Source: Gammaproteobacteria bacterium (GTDB taxonomy: Bacteria; Pseudomonadota; Gammaproteobacteria; Nevskiales; Nevskiaceae). Taken from it: a stretch of DNA of 64,000 nt. Both the position numbers and the translations under genes were made by a program. Where the stretch lies: assembly GCA_016182805.1 (NCBI GenBank), contig JACPFV010000025.1:1-64000 (forward strand). The letters run 5' to 3'. Shown here piece after piece: positions 38,187 to 49,513 of this stretch; position 1 is the first letter of the stretch; each line of letters begins with the position of its first letter. The notes under the pieces are model-generated. The model was not told the DNA's origin. It made no database searches and saw nothing but the letters and a program-made list of their open reading frames with translations.

Positions 38187-40313
38187 ATGTCCCGCACGAT
38201 CTTCGTCACCAACGCCCTGCCCTACGCGAACGGGCCCATCCACCTGGGCCATCTGGTCGGCTACATCCAGGCCGACATCTGGGTGCGCTTCCAGCGCATG
38301 CAGGGGCATACGGTGCACTACGTCTGCGCCGACGACGCGCACGGCACGCCGATCATGCTCGCCGCCGAGAAGGTCGGCGTCGCGCCGGAGAAGTTCATCG
38401 CCAGCATCCAGGACGAGCACGAGCGCGACTTCAAGGGCTTCTTCGTCGAGTTCGACAACTACCACACCACGCACTCGGCCGAGAACAAGGAGCTGGCGGA
38501 GCTGTTCTACGCGCGCCTGAAGCAGGGCGGCCATGTCGCGACGCGGCAGATCGAGCAGTACTACGATCCGGTCAAGCGGATGTTCCTGCCGGACCGCTAC
38601 ATCAAGGGCGAGTGCCCCAAGTGCGGCGCCGCCGACCAGTACGGCGATTCCTGCGAGAACTGCGCCTCCACCTACGCGCCGACCGACCTGAAGAACCCGC
38701 GCTCGGTGGTCTCGGGCGCGACGCCGGTGCTCAAGCCCTCGGAGCACTACTTCTTCCGCCTATCCAATTTCGCCGACGTCTTGCAGCAGTGGCTGGGCGA
38801 GGCGCAGTTGCACAGCTCGGTGCGCAACAAGCTCAGGGAATGGCTGGACGCGGGCCTGAAAGACTGGGACATTTCGCGCGACGCGCCGTACTTCGGCTTC
38901 GAGATCCCGGACGCGCCCGGCAAGTACTTCTACGTCTGGCTGGACGCGCCGATCGGCTACTTCGCCAGCCTGCTCGACTACTGCAAGAGCAGCGACCTGG
39001 ACTTCGAGGCGATCCTGGCGCAGTCCGAGATGTGGCATTTCATCGGCAAGGACATCGTCAACTTCCACGGCCTGTTCTGGCCGGCGATGCTGCACGGCGC
39101 CGGCTACCGCACGCCGGCGGCGCTGTCCGTGAACGGCTATCTCACGGTCAACGGCGCCAAGATGTCGAAGTCGCGCGGCACCTTCATCCGCGCCGAGACC
39201 TATCTCAAGCACCTGAACCCGGAATACCTGCGTTACTACTACGCGGCCAAGCTGGCGGACGGCCCCGAAGACCTGGACCTGAACCTGGACGACTTCGTCG
39301 CGCGCATCAATTCCGATCTGGTCGGCAAATACGTGAACATCGCCAGCCGCTGCGCCGGGTTCATCGAGAAGCAGTTCGATGGCAAGCTCGCCGGCCGGCT
39401 GCACGACGAGGCGATCCACCGGCGCTTCGTCGCCGCCGCCGCGGACATCGGCGCCAGCTACGGCCGCCGCGATTACGCCGCGGCGCTGCGCGCCGTGATG
39501 GCGCTGGCCGACGAGGCCAACGTCGCGATCCAGGCGCTGGCGCCCTGGGCCATGGCCAAGGACCCGGCCAGGCGCGAGCAACTGCACCTGGTCTGCACCA
39601 CTTTCCTGAACCTGTTCCGGCTGCTGACCGTGTACCTGAAGCCGGTGCTGCCGCGGCTGGCGCAGCAGGCCGAGCAGTTTCTCAACCTGCCGGCGCAGGG
39701 CTGGAGCAGCGTGCACAAGCCGCTGCTGGACCACGCCATCCGCCCGTACCAGCCGCTGCTCACGCGCGCCGATCCGGCGGCGGTGAAGGCGATGGTGGCG
39801 GAGTCGACGGAGGACATGAAGGCGGCGGTACCGGCCGCTATCGCGGCCGCCCCCTCTCCCCACAAATCCGCCGGGAGCGGATTTGGACGCGCCGAAGGCG
39901 ACCCCGTAGGGGCCGGCGCCAGGGACGGCGCCGGTAAACCCTCTCCCACGAGGGGAGAGGGAGAAAAAGCAGCAGCGGCCGCTGGCGAAATCGGCATCGA
40001 CGACTTTGGCAAAGTCGAGCTGCGCATCGCGCGCATCGAAAACGCCGAGCACGTCGAAGGCGCGGACAAGCTGGTCAAGCTGACGCTGGACCTGGGCGCG
40101 CTGGGCAGGCGGCAGGTGTTCGCCGGCATCAAGTCGGCGTATGCGCCGGAGTCGCTGGTCGGCCGCCTGACCGTGGTGGTCGCCAACCTGGCGCCGCGCA
40201 AGATGCGCTTCGGCGTTTCGGAAGGCATGGTGCTGGCGGCCAGCCACGGCGACGGCAAGCCGTTCCTGCTGGCGCCCGACTCCGGGGCGGAGCCGGGAAT
40301 GCGCGTCAAATAA
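38187..40313 (+). CDS. metG: Methionyl-tRNA synthetase
   Basis: [42 protein letters not shown]-terminal tRNA-binding domain [20 protein letters not shown]. Confidence 0.98.
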   Translation: MSRTIFVTNALPYANGPIHLGHLVGYIQADIWVRFQRMQGHTVHYVCADDAHGTPIMLAAEKVGVAPEKFIASIQDEHERDFKGFFVEFDNYHTTHSAENKELAELFYARLKQGGHVATRQIEQYYDPVKRMFLPDRYIKGECPKCGAADQYGDSCENCASTYAPTDLKNPRSVVSGATPVLKPSEHYFFRLSNFADVLQQWLGEAQLHSSVRNKLREWLDAGLKDWDISRDAPYFGFEIPDAPGKYFYVWLDAPIGYFASLLDYCKSSDLDFEAILAQSEMWHFIGKDIVNFHGLFWPAMLHGAGYRTPAALSVNGYLTVNGAKMSKSRGTFIRAETYLKHLNPEYLRYYYAAKLADGPEDLDLNLDDFVARINSDLVGKYVNIASRCAGFIEKQFDGKLAGRLHDEAIHRRFVAAAADIGASYGRRDYAAALRAVMALADEANVAIQALAPWAMAKDPARREQLHLVCTTFLNLFRLLTVYLKPVLPRLAQQAEQFLNLPAQGWSSVHKPLLDHAIRPYQPLLTRADPAAVKAMVAESTEDMKAAVPAAIAAAPSPHKSAGSGFGRAEGDPVGAGARDGAGKPSPTRGEGEKAAAAAGEIGIDDFGKVELRIARIENAEHVEGADKLVKLTLDLGALGRRQVFAGIKSAYAPESLVGRLTVVVANLAPRKMRFGVSEGMVLAASHGDGKPFLLAPDSGAEPGMRVK
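39850..39962. repeat. Multi-hairpin repeat element inside metG (in frame)
   Basis: CCCTCTCCCC...GGGGAGAGGG outer arms; inner hairpins AAATCCGC/GCGGATTT, CCCC/GGGG, CCGGCGCC/GGCGCCGG. Confidence 0.75.
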
Positions 40314-40378
40314 CTCCCCCGAACGGACGAGCGCGCGACATTGCATACGCCGATATCGCACCGCATCATTCCCGCGCA

Positions 40379-40954
40379 ATGAGCGACTACCTGCTGATCC
40401 TGGTCGGCGCCGTCCTGGTGCACAACTTCGTGCTGGTCCAGTTCCTGGGGCTGTGCCCGTTCATGGGCACGTCGAAGAAGGTGCAGACCTCGGTCGGCCT
40501 GGCGCTGGCCACGACCTTCGTGCTGACGCTGTCCTCGGCCTTCACCTACGTCATCAACGAGTGGCTGCTGGCGCCGGCGGGACTCGAATATCTGCGGACG
40601 ATCGCCTTCATCCTCGCCATCGCCGGCGTGGTGCAGTTCGTCGAGATGGCGATCCAGAAGACCAGCCCGGTCCTCTACCAGGTGCTGGGCCTGTACCTGC
40701 CGCTCATCACGACCAACTGCATCGTGCTCGCGGTCGCGCTGCTCAACGTGCGCGAGCCGCAGGGCTTCCTGGGCGCGACGCTCAACGGCTTCGGCGCCGG
40801 GCTCGGCTTCTCGCTGGTGCTGCTGCTGTTCGCCGGCATCCGCGAGCGGCTGGCGGTGGCGGACATCCCGGCGCCGTTCAAGGGCGCACCGATCGCTCTG
40901 ATTACGGCCGGCATCATGTCGCTGGCCTTCATGGGCTTCGCGGGCCTCGACTGA
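40379..40954 (+). CDS. rsxA: Electron transport complex subunit RsxA (RnfA)
   Basis: [46 protein letters not shown]. Confidence 0.97.
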   Translation: MSDYLLILVGAVLVHNFVLVQFLGLCPFMGTSKKVQTSVGLALATTFVLTLSSAFTYVINEWLLAPAGLEYLRTIAFILAIAGVVQFVEMAIQKTSPVLYQVLGLYLPLITTNCIVLAVALLNVREPQGFLGATLNGFGAGLGFSLVLLLFAGIRERLAVADIPAPFKGAPIALITAGIMSLAFMGFAGLD

Positions 40955-40958
40955 CCCG

Positions 40959-41504
40959 ATGATCGCCGCCGTCGCCATCCTCGGCCTGCTGGCCGCCGTA
41001 TTCGGGGTCGTGCTCGGCTGGTCGGCGGTACGCTTCAAGGTGGAAGGCGATCCGCTGGTCGAGAAGATCGACAAGATCCTGCCGCAGCCGCAGTGCGGCC
41101 AGTGCGGCTTCCCCGGCTGCAAGCCGTACGCCACCGCCATCGCCAAGGGCGAGGCCGACATCAACCAGTGCCCGCCCGGCGGCGAGGAAGGCATCCAGAA
41201 GCTGGCCGAGCTGCTCGGCCGCGACCCCAAGCCGCTCAACCCGGACAACGGCGTCGCCAAGGCCGTGCCGACGGTGGCGGCGATCGACGAGAACGTCTGC
41301 ATCGGCTGCACGCTGTGCATCCAGGCCTGCCCGGTGGACGCCATCGTCGGCGCCAACAAGCTGATGCACACCGTGATCGCCGACGAGTGCACCGGCTGCG
41401 AGCTGTGCGTCCCGCCCTGCCCGGTGGACTGCATCTCCATGGAACCGGTCAAGGACACGCTCAAGACCTGGAAGTGGCCGGAACCGGCGCGAGCCGCGGC
41501 ATGA
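40959..41504 (+). CDS. rsxB: Electron transport complex subunit RsxB (RnfB)
   Basis: [35 protein letters not shown] and two 4Fe-4S motifs. Confidence 0.97.
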   Translation: MIAAVAILGLLAAVFGVVLGWSAVRFKVEGDPLVEKIDKILPQPQCGQCGFPGCKPYATAIAKGEADINQCPPGGEEGIQKLAELLGRDPKPLNPDNGVAKAVPTVAAIDENVCIGCTLCIQACPVDAIVGANKLMHTVIADECTGCELCVPPCPVDCISMEPVKDTLKTWKWPEPARAAA

Positions 41505-43069
41505 ACACTCCACCGAGAATTTACGGGTTCCGGGGCGGCCTGCACCTGCCCGGGCACAAGGAGGAGTCCACCCGCACGCCGATCCGGCCCGCGCCCGTGC
41601 CGCCGGTACTGGTGCTGCCGCTGCAACAGCACATCGGGGCGCCGGCCAAGCCGGTGGTGAAGGTCGGCGACCGCGTGCTGCGTGGCCAGACCGTCGCCGC
41701 CGCCGAGGGCTACGTTTCCGCGTACATCCACGCCAGCAGCTCCGGCACCGTGGCGGCGATCGAGGACCGCCCCATCGCGCATCCCTCCGGCCTGTCCGGC
41801 CCCTGCCTGGCGATCCGCACCGACGGGCTGGACGAAGCGTTGGCGCAACCCGAATGGGAGCCCTGCGCGGACTGCACCAAGCTCGATCCGGCGGAGCTGC
41901 GGGCGCGCGTGCGCCGCGCCGGCATCGTCGGCCTGGGCGGCGCGGCGTTTCCGTCCTTCATCAAGCTCAATCCGGGCCGGCCGGTGGACACGCTGGTGAT
42001 AAACGGCGCGGAATGCGAGCCGTACATCACCTGCGACCAGTTGCTGATGGCCGAGCGCGCGGACGAGATCGTCGCCGGCGCGCGCGCGATCCTGCACGCG
42101 GTCGGCGCGCAGCGCTGCCTGTTCGGCGTGGAGGACAACAAGCCGGATGCGATCGGCGCCCTGCGCGCGGCGGCGCAGGCCGATCCGCGCATCGAGATCG
42201 CGGTGGTGCCGACGCGCTACCCGCAGGGCGGCGAGAAGCAGCTGATCCAGGCGCTCACCGGGCGCGAAGTGCCCAGCGTCGGCCTGCCGCTGGACATCGG
42301 CATCGTCTGCCACAACCCCGGCACCGCGCGCGCGGTGTGGCGCGCGATCCGCTACGCCGAGCCGCTGACCGCGCGCGTCGTCACCGTGACCGGCGGCGGC
42401 ATCCGCGCGCCGCAGAACTTCGAGGCGCGCATCGGCACGCCGATCGCGTTCCTGATCGAGCAGGCGGGCGGCACCGTGGGCGAAACCGCAGCGCCGATCA
42501 TGGGCGGCCCGATGATGGGCTTCTCCCTGCGCTCCACCGACGTGCCGATGGTCAAGGCCACCAACTGCGTGCTGGTGCTGCCGCGCGCGGAGGTGCGCGA
42601 CCCGGCGCCGGCGATGCCCTGCATCCGCTGCGGCGCCTGCGTGGAGGTCTGCCCGATCGGCCTGTTGCCGCAGCAGCTCTACTGGTTCGCGCGCGGGCGC
42701 GAATTCGAGAAGGCCGAGGCCCATCACCTGTTCGACTGCATCGAATGCGGCTGCTGCGCGCAGGTCTGCCCCAGCCACATCCCGCTGGTGCAGTACTACC
42801 GCTACGCCAAGACCGAGATCTGGGCCGAGGAGCGCGAGAAGCGCAAGGCCGACGAGGCGCGCGAACGCTTCGAGGCGCGCCAGGCGCGGCTGGAGCGCGA
42901 GGAACGGGCGAAGGAGGAGGCGCGGCGCAAGAAGAAGGAGGCGCTGGCGGCGAGGACCGCGGCTCCCAAGAGCGTTCCCGCTCCCCTTGTGGGAGAGGGA
43001 CAGGGAGAGGGGGCGGCGGCACCCCCTACCCCTAACCCCCTCCCACAAGGGGAGGGGGAAGCCCGATGA
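41501..43069 (+). CDS. rsxC: Electron transport complex subunit RsxC (RnfC)
   Basis: [84 protein letters not shown]. Confidence 0.97.
   Translation: MNTPPRIYGFRGGLHLPGHKEESTRTPIRPAPVPPVLVLPLQQHIGAPAKPVVKVGDRVLRGQTVAAAEGYVSAYIHASSSGTVAAIEDRPIAHPSGLSGPCLAIRTDGLDEALAQPEWEPCADCTKLDPAELRARVRRAGIVGLGGAAFPSFIKLNPGRPVDTLVINGAECEPYITCDQLLMAERADEIVAGARAILHAVGAQRCLFGVEDNKPDAIGALRAAAQADPRIEIAVVPTRYPQGGEKQLIQALTGREVPSVGLPLDIGIVCHNPGTARAVWRAIRYAEPLTARVVTVTGGGIRAPQNFEARIGTPIAFLIEQAGGTVGETAAPIMGGPMMGFSLRSTDVPMVKATNCVLVLPRAEVRDPAPAMPCIRCGACVEVCPIGLLPQQLYWFARGREFEKAEAHHLFDCIECGCCAQVCPSHIPLVQYYRYAKTEIWAEEREKRKADEARERFEARQARLEREERAKEEARRKKKEALAARTAAPKSVPAPLVGEGQGEGAAAPPTPNPLPQGEGEAR
42981..43054. repeat. Palindromic repeat at rsxC 3' end / rsxD leader
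   Basis: CTCCCCTTGTGGGAGAGGG (42981-42999) and CCCCCTCCCACAAGGGGAG (43036-43054): near-perfect 19-nt inverted repeat. Confidence 0.8.
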
Positions 43070-44043
43070 ACGTGAAATCGTCCCCGCACCTCGCCGTGCA
43101 GCCGACCGTCGCGCAGGTCATGCGCGACGTGCTGCTGGCGCTGATTCCCGGCGTCGCGGCCTATGTGCTGTTCTTCGGCCCCGGCGTACTGCTCAACCTG
43201 GCGCTCGCCGCGGCAAGCTGCCTGGCCTTCGAGGCGGCGGCGCTGCGCCTGCGCGGCAAGCCGCTGCGACCGTTTCTCGGCGACCTCAGCGCGCTGCTCA
43301 CCGGCGCGCTGCTCGCCCTGGCGCTGCCGCCGGGCGCGCCCTGGTGGCTGGTCGCGACCGGCTGTTTCTTCGCCATGGTGCTGGGCAAGCACCTGTTCGG
43401 CGGGCTGGGCTACAACCCGTTCAACCCGGCGATGGTCGGCTTCGTGGTGCTGCTGATCTCGTTTCCGCTGGAAATGACGCGCTGGCCGGGGCCGCAGCCC
43501 TTGTGGGACGCGGCGACCGACGCCCTCAGCTCGGCGACGCCGCTGGACCACGTGCGCACCCAGCTCGGCCTCGGCCGCACACTGGCGGAGATCGGCGGCG
43601 ACGCGCCGCTGGGCTGGCTGGCCGGGCGCGGCTGGGAATGGGTGAGCCTGGGCTATCTCGCCGGCGGCCTGTGGCTGCTGGCGCGCCGGACGATCCGCTG
43701 GCAGATCCCGGCCGGCGTGCTGGGCGGGCTGTTCCTGACCGCGCTGGCGTTCTGGGCGGCGGACGGCGACCGCTACGCCTCGCCGCCGTTCCACCTGCTG
43801 TCCGGCGCGGCGATGCTGGGCGCGTTCTTCATCGCCACCGACCCGGTCACGGCTGCGACGACGCCGCGCGGGCGCCTGCTCTACGGGCTGGGCATCGGCG
43901 TGCTGACCTACGCGATCCGCACCTGGGGCAACTACCCGGATGCGATCGCCTTCGCCGTGCTGCTGCTCAACATCTGCGCACCGACCATCGACCGGTACAC
44001 GCAGCCGCGCGTCTACGGCCACCGGCCGCGGCAGGAACCGTGA
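43066..44043 (+). CDS. rsxD: Electron transport complex subunit RsxD (RnfD)
   Basis: [63 protein letters not shown]. Confidence 0.96.
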   Translation: MNVKSSPHLAVQPTVAQVMRDVLLALIPGVAAYVLFFGPGVLLNLALAAASCLAFEAAALRLRGKPLRPFLGDLSALLTGALLALALPPGAPWWLVATGCFFAMVLGKHLFGGLGYNPFNPAMVGFVVLLISFPLEMTRWPGPQPLWDAATDALSSATPLDHVRTQLGLGRTLAEIGGDAPLGWLAGRGWEWVSLGYLAGGLWLLARRTIRWQIPAGVLGGLFLTALAFWAADGDRYASPPFHLLSGAAMLGAFFIATDPVTAATTPRGRLLYGLGIGVLTYAIRTWGNYPDAIAFAVLLLNICAPTIDRYTQPRVYGHRPRQEP

Positions 44044-44678
44044 ACGAAGCGGCCCGCGCCATGCTCCAGTCCGCGCGCGTGCTGACCGCGTTCGCGCTCG
44101 CCGCCGGCCCCCTGCTGGCCGGCGCCTACCCCGCCACGCGCGACGACATCGCGCGTGCGGAGAAGCAGCGCCTGGTCTCGCAGCTCAACGCGCTGGTGCC
44201 GGCTCCGCTCTACGACAACGACCTCATCGCCGACGTGCGCACGGTGCGGGCGCCCGACCGCCTCGGCCGGCCGGCGAGCCTGGTCTACCGTGCGCGCAAG
44301 GCCGGCCGGCCGGTCGCGGCGATCTTCGAGGCGACGGCGCCGGACGGCTACAGCGGGCCGATCCGCCTGCTGGTCGGGGTCAAGGCGGACGGCAGCGTCG
44401 CCGGCGTGCGCGTGATCGCGCACAAGGAAACGCCCGGCCTGGGCGACAGGATCGACCTGAACATCTCCGACTGGATCCTGAGGTTCGCCGGCAAGTCCCT
44501 GACCGCGCCGGACCCCGCCCGCTGGGCGGTGAAGAAGGACGGCGGCGTCTTCGACCAGTTTTCCGGCGCGACTGTCACGCCGCGCGCCGTCGTCAAGTCG
44601 GTGAAGAACGCGCTGCTGTACTTCGAGCAGAACCGCGACGCGCTGTTCGCGCCCGACGCCGCCACCGCCACGCCATGA
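44040..44678 (+). CDS. rsxG: Electron transport complex subunit RsxG (RnfG)
   Basis: [39 protein letters not shown] (FMN attachment motif SGATVT). Confidence 0.95.
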   Translation: MNEAARAMLQSARVLTAFALAAGPLLAGAYPATRDDIARAEKQRLVSQLNALVPAPLYDNDLIADVRTVRAPDRLGRPASLVYRARKAGRPVAAIFEATAPDGYSGPIRLLVGVKADGSVAGVRVIAHKETPGLGDRIDLNISDWILRFAGKSLTAPDPARWAVKKDGGVFDQFSGATVTPRAVVKSVKNALLYFEQNRDALFAPDAATATP

Positions 44679-45367
44679 CCATGACGCCCTACGCCAAGAT
44701 CGCCCGCGACGGCCTGTGGAACAACAATCCCGGTTTCGTGCAGCTGCTGGGCCTGTGCCCGCTGCTGGCGACCAGCAGCAACGTGGTCAACGGCCTGTCG
44801 CTGGGGCTGGCCACGCTGTTCGTGCTGACCTGCTCGAACGCGGCGGTGTCGGCGATCCGCGCCTACACCCGGCCGGAGATCCGCATCCCGATCTACGTCA
44901 TGGCGATCGCGGCGCTGGTGACGGTGGTCGAGCTGTTCATGAACGCCTATCTGCACGGGCTGTACGAGATCCTCGGCATCTTCCTGCCGATCATCACCAC
45001 CAACTGCGTCCTCATCGGCCGCGCCGAGGCTTTCGCCGCGAAGAACCCGCTGCCGCGCGCCGCCTTCGACGGCTTGATGATGGGCCTGGGCTTCACGCTG
45101 GCGCTGGCGACTTTGGGCGGGCTGCGCGAAGTGCTGGCGCAGGGCACGCTGGGCAGCGGCGCGCACCTGCTGCTGGGCGAGCCCTTCCGCGGCGCGCATC
45201 TGACGGTGATCCCCGAGTACCGCGGCCTGCTGCTGGCGGCGCTGCCACCCGGCGCCTTCATCGGCCTGGGCCTGCTGGTCGCGCTCAAGAACAGCATCGA
45301 CGCCCGCCTGAAGGCGCGTGCGCTGCAGGCGCAGCCGATAGCGCAATCGTCGCCGCAGGCGATATGA
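44675..45367 (+). CDS. rsxE: Electron transport complex subunit RsxE (RnfE)
   Basis: [50 protein letters not shown]. Confidence 0.96.
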   Translation: MTMTPYAKIARDGLWNNNPGFVQLLGLCPLLATSSNVVNGLSLGLATLFVLTCSNAAVSAIRAYTRPEIRIPIYVMAIAALVTVVELFMNAYLHGLYEILGIFLPIITTNCVLIGRAEAFAAKNPLPRAAFDGLMMGLGFTLALATLGGLREVLAQGTLGSGAHLLLGEPFRGAHLTVIPEYRGLLLAALPPGAFIGLGLLVALKNSIDARLKARALQAQPIAQSSPQAI

Positions 45368-45395
45368 TCCGGCGCGTGTTTCCGAGGGCGACTCC

Positions 45396-45719
45396 ATGCA
45401 CCGCGTGCTTGTCTTGACGGCTGGACTGATCGCGGCGCCGTTCGCCAGGGCCGCCACCGAGGGCGACATCCGGCAAGCTTTTTCCAAAGCAATGCAGCCC
45501 GTGCCGTTTGCGGTGCACTACGGCAGCTGCGGCCGAGCGCCCGCCGCGATCGAATACCAGGAAGACTCCCTCGCCGGCCTGGGTTTTGCCGCGCTCGGAG
45601 CGGCCGCCGGCGCCCTGGTCGAGAGTGAAGCAAGCTCCGCACGCTGCGACGGCAACGTGGACGCCGGACAGATTCCGGAGATTCGCGTTTACAACGACGG
45701 TTCGCGCCAGGTCGAATGA
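45396..45719 (+). CDS. Small secreted hypothetical protein
   Basis: MHRVLVLTAGLIAAPFARAATEG signal peptide; overlaps nth start by 4 bp. Confidence 0.6.
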   Translation: MHRVLVLTAGLIAAPFARAATEGDIRQAFSKAMQPVPFAVHYGSCGRAPAAIEYQEDSLAGLGFAALGAAAGALVESEASSARCDGNVDAGQIPEIRVYNDGSRQVE

Positions 45720-46348
45720 ACCCCGCCAAGCGGCGCGCGATCTACGCGCGCCTGCAAGCGGGCAACCCGCATCCCACCACCGAGCTGCGCTACCGGACGC
45801 CGTTCGAGCTGCTGGTCGCGGTGGTGCTGTCCGCGCAGGCGACGGACGTGGGCGTCAACAAGGCCACCGCCAGGCTGTTCCCGGTCGCGAACACGCCCGA
45901 AGCGATCCTCAAGCTCGGCGAAAGCGGCCTCAAGGAATACGTCAAGACCATCGGCCTGTTCAACGGCAAGGCCCGGAACATCCTGGCGCTGTCGCGCATC
46001 CTGGTCGACCGGCACGGCGGCCAGGTGCCGCGGTCGCGTGGGGCCCTGGAGGCGCTGCCCGGCGTCGGCCGCAAGACCGCAAACGTGGTGCTGAACACCG
46101 CCTTCGGGGAGCCGACCATCGCGGTCGACACGCATATCTTCCGCGTCGCCAACCGCACCGGCCTGGCGCCCGGCAAGACCGTGCGCGAGGTCGAGGACAA
46201 GCTGGTGAAGTCAACGCCGGACGAGTTCAAGAAGGACGCGCACCACTGGCTGATCCTGCACGGCCGCTACGTGTGCAAGGCGCGCCGGCCGGAGTGCGGC
46301 CGCTGTCCGATCTACGATCTCTGCGAGTTCAAGTCCAAGACCGCCTGA
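45716..46348 (+). CDS. nth: Endonuclease III
   Basis: LLVAVVLSAQATDVGVNKATARLF, LPGVGRKTANVVLNTAFGEPTIAVDTHIFRVANR, CKARRPECGRCPIYDLCEF (Fe-S). Confidence 0.98.
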   Translation: MNPAKRRAIYARLQAGNPHPTTELRYRTPFELLVAVVLSAQATDVGVNKATARLFPVANTPEAILKLGESGLKEYVKTIGLFNGKARNILALSRILVDRHGGQVPRSRGALEALPGVGRKTANVVLNTAFGEPTIAVDTHIFRVANRTGLAPGKTVREVEDKLVKSTPDEFKKDAHHWLILHGRYVCKARRPECGRCPIYDLCEFKSKTA

Positions 46349-46361
46349 GGCGGCCGCCGGC

Positions 46362-46913
46362 TCACAGGTCGAGCGCGGTGGAAATTTCCGTCTGCGAGGG
46401 CGCGATGCCGATCCAGTACCGGCCGACCGCCTGCGCGAACGATTCGAATCGTCCGGTGTGCGAGCCGAGTTCGTTCGCCAGCACCGCGCCGTTGTCGAGG
46501 ACGTAGCGGGCTCCGTCCGGCGCCGCGACCAGCACGGAGACGTGGCAGCTGTCGCCGGCCTGCACGTAGCGCGGGCAGGAGTACACCCTCTCCGCCCGGT
46601 AGTCCCGGTAGGACGCCAGCTGCCGGACGACCTCGGCCGCGTGCTCCTCGCAATCGGCGCGCGCGGGCAAGGCGTCCAGCACCTGGCGGTTGAGCGCGCC
46701 CAGGAATCCCTCAACGCCGAAATTGACGGTCGCGCAGTGCTGCACGGCCCGCGGCGTCACGCCGCCGAACAGGCAGGGATTGCCGGACGGCGCGGCGCCG
46801 CCGCGGTAGGCGAGCTGCTCTTCCTCCGTGGGCTCCAGGCCGGCGCACGCCGACATCAGGGGCACGAGCGCCGTAACCGCCAGCAATCGGAAGGATCGGG
46901 GATGCATGTCCAT
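46362..46913 (-). CDS. Hypothetical lipoprotein
   Basis: MDMHPRSFRLLAVTALVPLMSACAGLEP (lipobox MSAC). Confidence 0.65.
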   Translation of the reverse strand: MDMHPRSFRLLAVTALVPLMSACAGLEPTEEEQLAYRGGAAPSGNPCLFGGVTPRAVQHCATVNFGVEGFLGALNRQVLDALPARADCEEHAAEVVRQLASYRDYRAERVYSCPRYVQAGDSCHVSVLVAAPDGARYVLDNGAVLANELGSHTGRFESFAQAVGRYWIGIAPSQTEISTALDL

Positions 46914-47114
46914 TGCTCCGCACTAGGTTGTCCGAATCCTAGGCGGGCCGTGCGGCGTGCGGCGGATCATCACGTGTTTTTGTCTATGGGGAGACGAACC
47001 CATGGTGTCGAATCCCGCACGGTTCCGGCGCGCGCCGGCCCGCGCGGCGCGACGAGCGGCAGACGAACGGCGCGCCCGGCTACACTTACGCACCCTTTGC
47101 CACTGCCGTTCACC

Positions 47115-48257
47115 ATGACCGACACAGCCTCAGAACTCGAACTGTTCCGCGACAACGTCCGGCGCTTCCTGGAAGAAAACGTCCAGCCGCATTACGACCA
47201 GTGGGAGAAAGCCGGCATCACGCCGCGCAAGCTCTGGAACCGGCTCGGCGAGGCGGGACTGCTGTGCGTCGACGCGCCGGCCGAGTACGGCGGCATCGGC
47301 GCGCCGTTCGAGTTTTCCTGCGTGGGGCTGGAGGAAGTCGGCCGCATGGGCTTCGGCGCGCTGGCGGCGAACCTCGCGGTGCATTCCGACATCGTGTGCC
47401 CGTACATCGCGCACCTGGGCACCGAGGAGCAGAAGAAGAAATACATCCCCAAGCTGGTGTCCGGCGAAATGGTCGGTGCCATCGCCATGACCGAGCCGGG
47501 CGCGGGCTCCGACCTGCAGGGCATCAAGACCGCCGCCACGCCGGACGGCAGCGGCTATCGCATCAACGGCCAGAAGACCTTCATCACCAACGGCCAGCAC
47601 GCCGACGTGATCGTCACGTTCACCAAGACCGATCCGAAGGCCGGCGCCAAGGGCACGACGCTGTTCCTGATCGAGGCGGCGATGCCGGGCTTTGCGCGCG
47701 GCCGCAACCTGGACAAGATCGGCCAGCACTGCGGCGACACTTCCGAGCTGTTCTTCAGCGACGTGCGCGTGCCCGCCTCCGCGATCCTCGGCCGCCCCGG
47801 CAACGGCTTCGGCCACCTGATCGACGAGCTGCCGCGCGAGCGCCTGACGCTGGCGGTGCACGCCGTCACCAGCGCCGAGGGCGCGCTGGCGCTGACGCTG
47901 GACTACGTGCGCAACCGCAAGGCCTTCGGCCAGCCCATCGCCGGCTTCCAGAACACGCGCTTCGAGCTGGCCGCGATCAAGACCGACATCGAGGTGACGA
48001 AGGCCTTCACCAAGCACTGCGCCGCGCTGTACGCGCAGGGCAAGCTGGACGTGCCGACCGCCGCGATGGTCAAGCTGGCGACGACGGAGATGCAGTTCCG
48101 CGTCGCCGACCGCTGCCTGCAATTGTTCGGCGGCTACGGCTACATGACCGAGTACCCGATCTCGCGCTTCTTTGCCGACGCGCGCGTGCAGCGCATCTAC
48201 GGCGGCACCTCCGAGATCATGAAGGAAGTGATCGCGCGCTCGCTGGTCGGGAGATAG
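47115..48257 (+). CDS. Acyl-CoA dehydrogenase
   Basis: GAIAMTEPGAGSDLQGIKTAA, YVRNRKAFGQPIAGFQNTRFELA, LFGGYGYMTEYPISRFFADARVQRIYGGTSEIMKEVI. Confidence 0.97.
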   Translation: MTDTASELELFRDNVRRFLEENVQPHYDQWEKAGITPRKLWNRLGEAGLLCVDAPAEYGGIGAPFEFSCVGLEEVGRMGFGALAANLAVHSDIVCPYIAHLGTEEQKKKYIPKLVSGEMVGAIAMTEPGAGSDLQGIKTAATPDGSGYRINGQKTFITNGQHADVIVTFTKTDPKAGAKGTTLFLIEAAMPGFARGRNLDKIGQHCGDTSELFFSDVRVPASAILGRPGNGFGHLIDELPRERLTLAVHAVTSAEGALALTLDYVRNRKAFGQPIAGFQNTRFELAAIKTDIEVTKAFTKHCAALYAQGKLDVPTAAMVKLATTEMQFRVADRCLQLFGGYGYMTEYPISRFFADARVQRIYGGTSEIMKEVIARSLVGR

Positions 48258-48268
48258 CTCCCGCCGGC

Positions 48269-49513
48269 TTATTCCACTTCGCCGTAGCCGCCCTGGCTGC
48301 GGCGAACCTGGAAGCCGGCGTCCTGCAAGTCGGCAATGATCTGGTGCGCATGGGCTTCGTCCTGCGCTTCCACCAGCATTTCCAGCGTCGCCTGCTTGGC
48401 GTGGATGCCGCCGAGGCGCTCGTGGTGCACCTGGATGATGTTGCCGCCGGACTCGCCGACGCGACCGGCGACGCGCGCCAGGAATCCGGGGCGGTCCTCG
48501 ATGTCGATGGACAGGCTGATGAGCCGCGATTCGTGCACCAGCTGGCGCATCAGCACCGAGGCCAGCAGGCGCGTGTCGATGTTGCCGCCGCTGATGACCA
48601 GGCCGACCTTGCGCCCGGCGAACTTCGCCGGGTCGGAAAGCAGCGCCGCCAGCCCGGCGGCGCCGGCGCCCTCGGGCACGACCTTCTCGACGTTGACCAG
48701 CAGGCCGATCGCGCGCTCGATCGCCGGCTCCTCCACGCGCACCAGCTCGTCGACCAGCGCGCGGATCACCGCCAGCGTCTGCCGGCCGATGTACTTGACC
48801 GCGATGCCTTCGGCGATGGTCGGGCCGCCTTTGACCAGGTTCAGGTCGCCCTGGATCGCCGCGTACGCGGAGGGATAGCCCGCGGATTCGACGCCGACGA
48901 TGCGGATGTCCGGCTTGAGCGCCTTGGCCGTCACAGCGATTCCCGCGATCAGGCCGCCGCCGCCGACCGGCACGACCAGCGTGTCGAGCGCCGGCGCGTC
49001 CTCCAGCATCTCCAGCGCGATGGTGCCCTGGCCGGCGATGACCAGCGGATCGTCGAAGGGGTGGACCAGCGTCATGCCGCGCTTGCCGACCAGCTCTTCC
49101 TCCAGGAAGGCCTGCGCGTCCGCCAGGGTCTCGCCGTGCAGGATCACTTCGCCGCCCAGCTCGCGCGTGTTCTTGACCTTGGTGAACGGGGTGTTCTTGG
49201 GCATCACGATGACGCTCTTGATGCCCAGGCGCGTCGCGTGGTAAGCCACGCCCTGCGCGTGGTTGCCGGCCGACATGGCGCAGACGCCGGCCTTGCGCTC
49301 GGCCTCGGTGAGCTTCGCCAGCTTGTTGAGCGCGCCGCGCTCCTTGAACGAGGCGGTGAACTGGAAGTTCTCGAACTTGATCCAGACGTCGGTGCCGGTC
49401 AGCTTGGACAGCACGCGCGAGCGCGTGCAGGGCGTGCGCACGATCTGCCCGGCCAGCGTGCGGGCGGCATCCTGGATGTCTTCGAATCGGACCGGCAGTT
49501 GCGTCATTTTCAT
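48269..49513 (-). CDS. Threonine ammonia-lyase with C-terminal ACT domain
   Basis: IKFENFQFTASFKERGALNKLAKL (PLP lysine), PVGGGGLIAGIAV, C-terminal ISLSIDIEDRPGFLARVAGRVGESGGNI. Confidence 0.93.
   Translation of the reverse strand: MKMTQLPVRFEDIQDAARTLAGQIVRTPCTRSRVLSKLTGTDVWIKFENFQFTASFKERGALNKLAKLTEAERKAGVCAMSAGNHAQGVAYHATRLGIKSVIVMPKNTPFTKVKNTRELGGEVILHGETLADAQAFLEEELVGKRGMTLVHPFDDPLVIAGQGTIALEMLEDAPALDTLVVPVGGGGLIAGIAVTAKALKPDIRIVGVESAGYPSAYAAIQGDLNLVKGGPTIAEGIAVKYIGRQTLAVIRALVDELVRVEEPAIERAIGLLVNVEKVVPEGAGAAGLAALLSDPAKFAGRKVGLVISGGNIDTRLLASVLMRQLVHESRLISLSIDIEDRPGFLARVAGRVGESGGNIIQVHHERLGGIHAKQATLEMLVEAQDEAHAHQIIADLQDAGFQVRRSQGGYGEVE

Noticed and set aside
39473-43048. 1191-aa minus-strand ORF
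   Set aside because: Antisense to metG, rsxA, rsxB and rsxC; composition is shadow-like.
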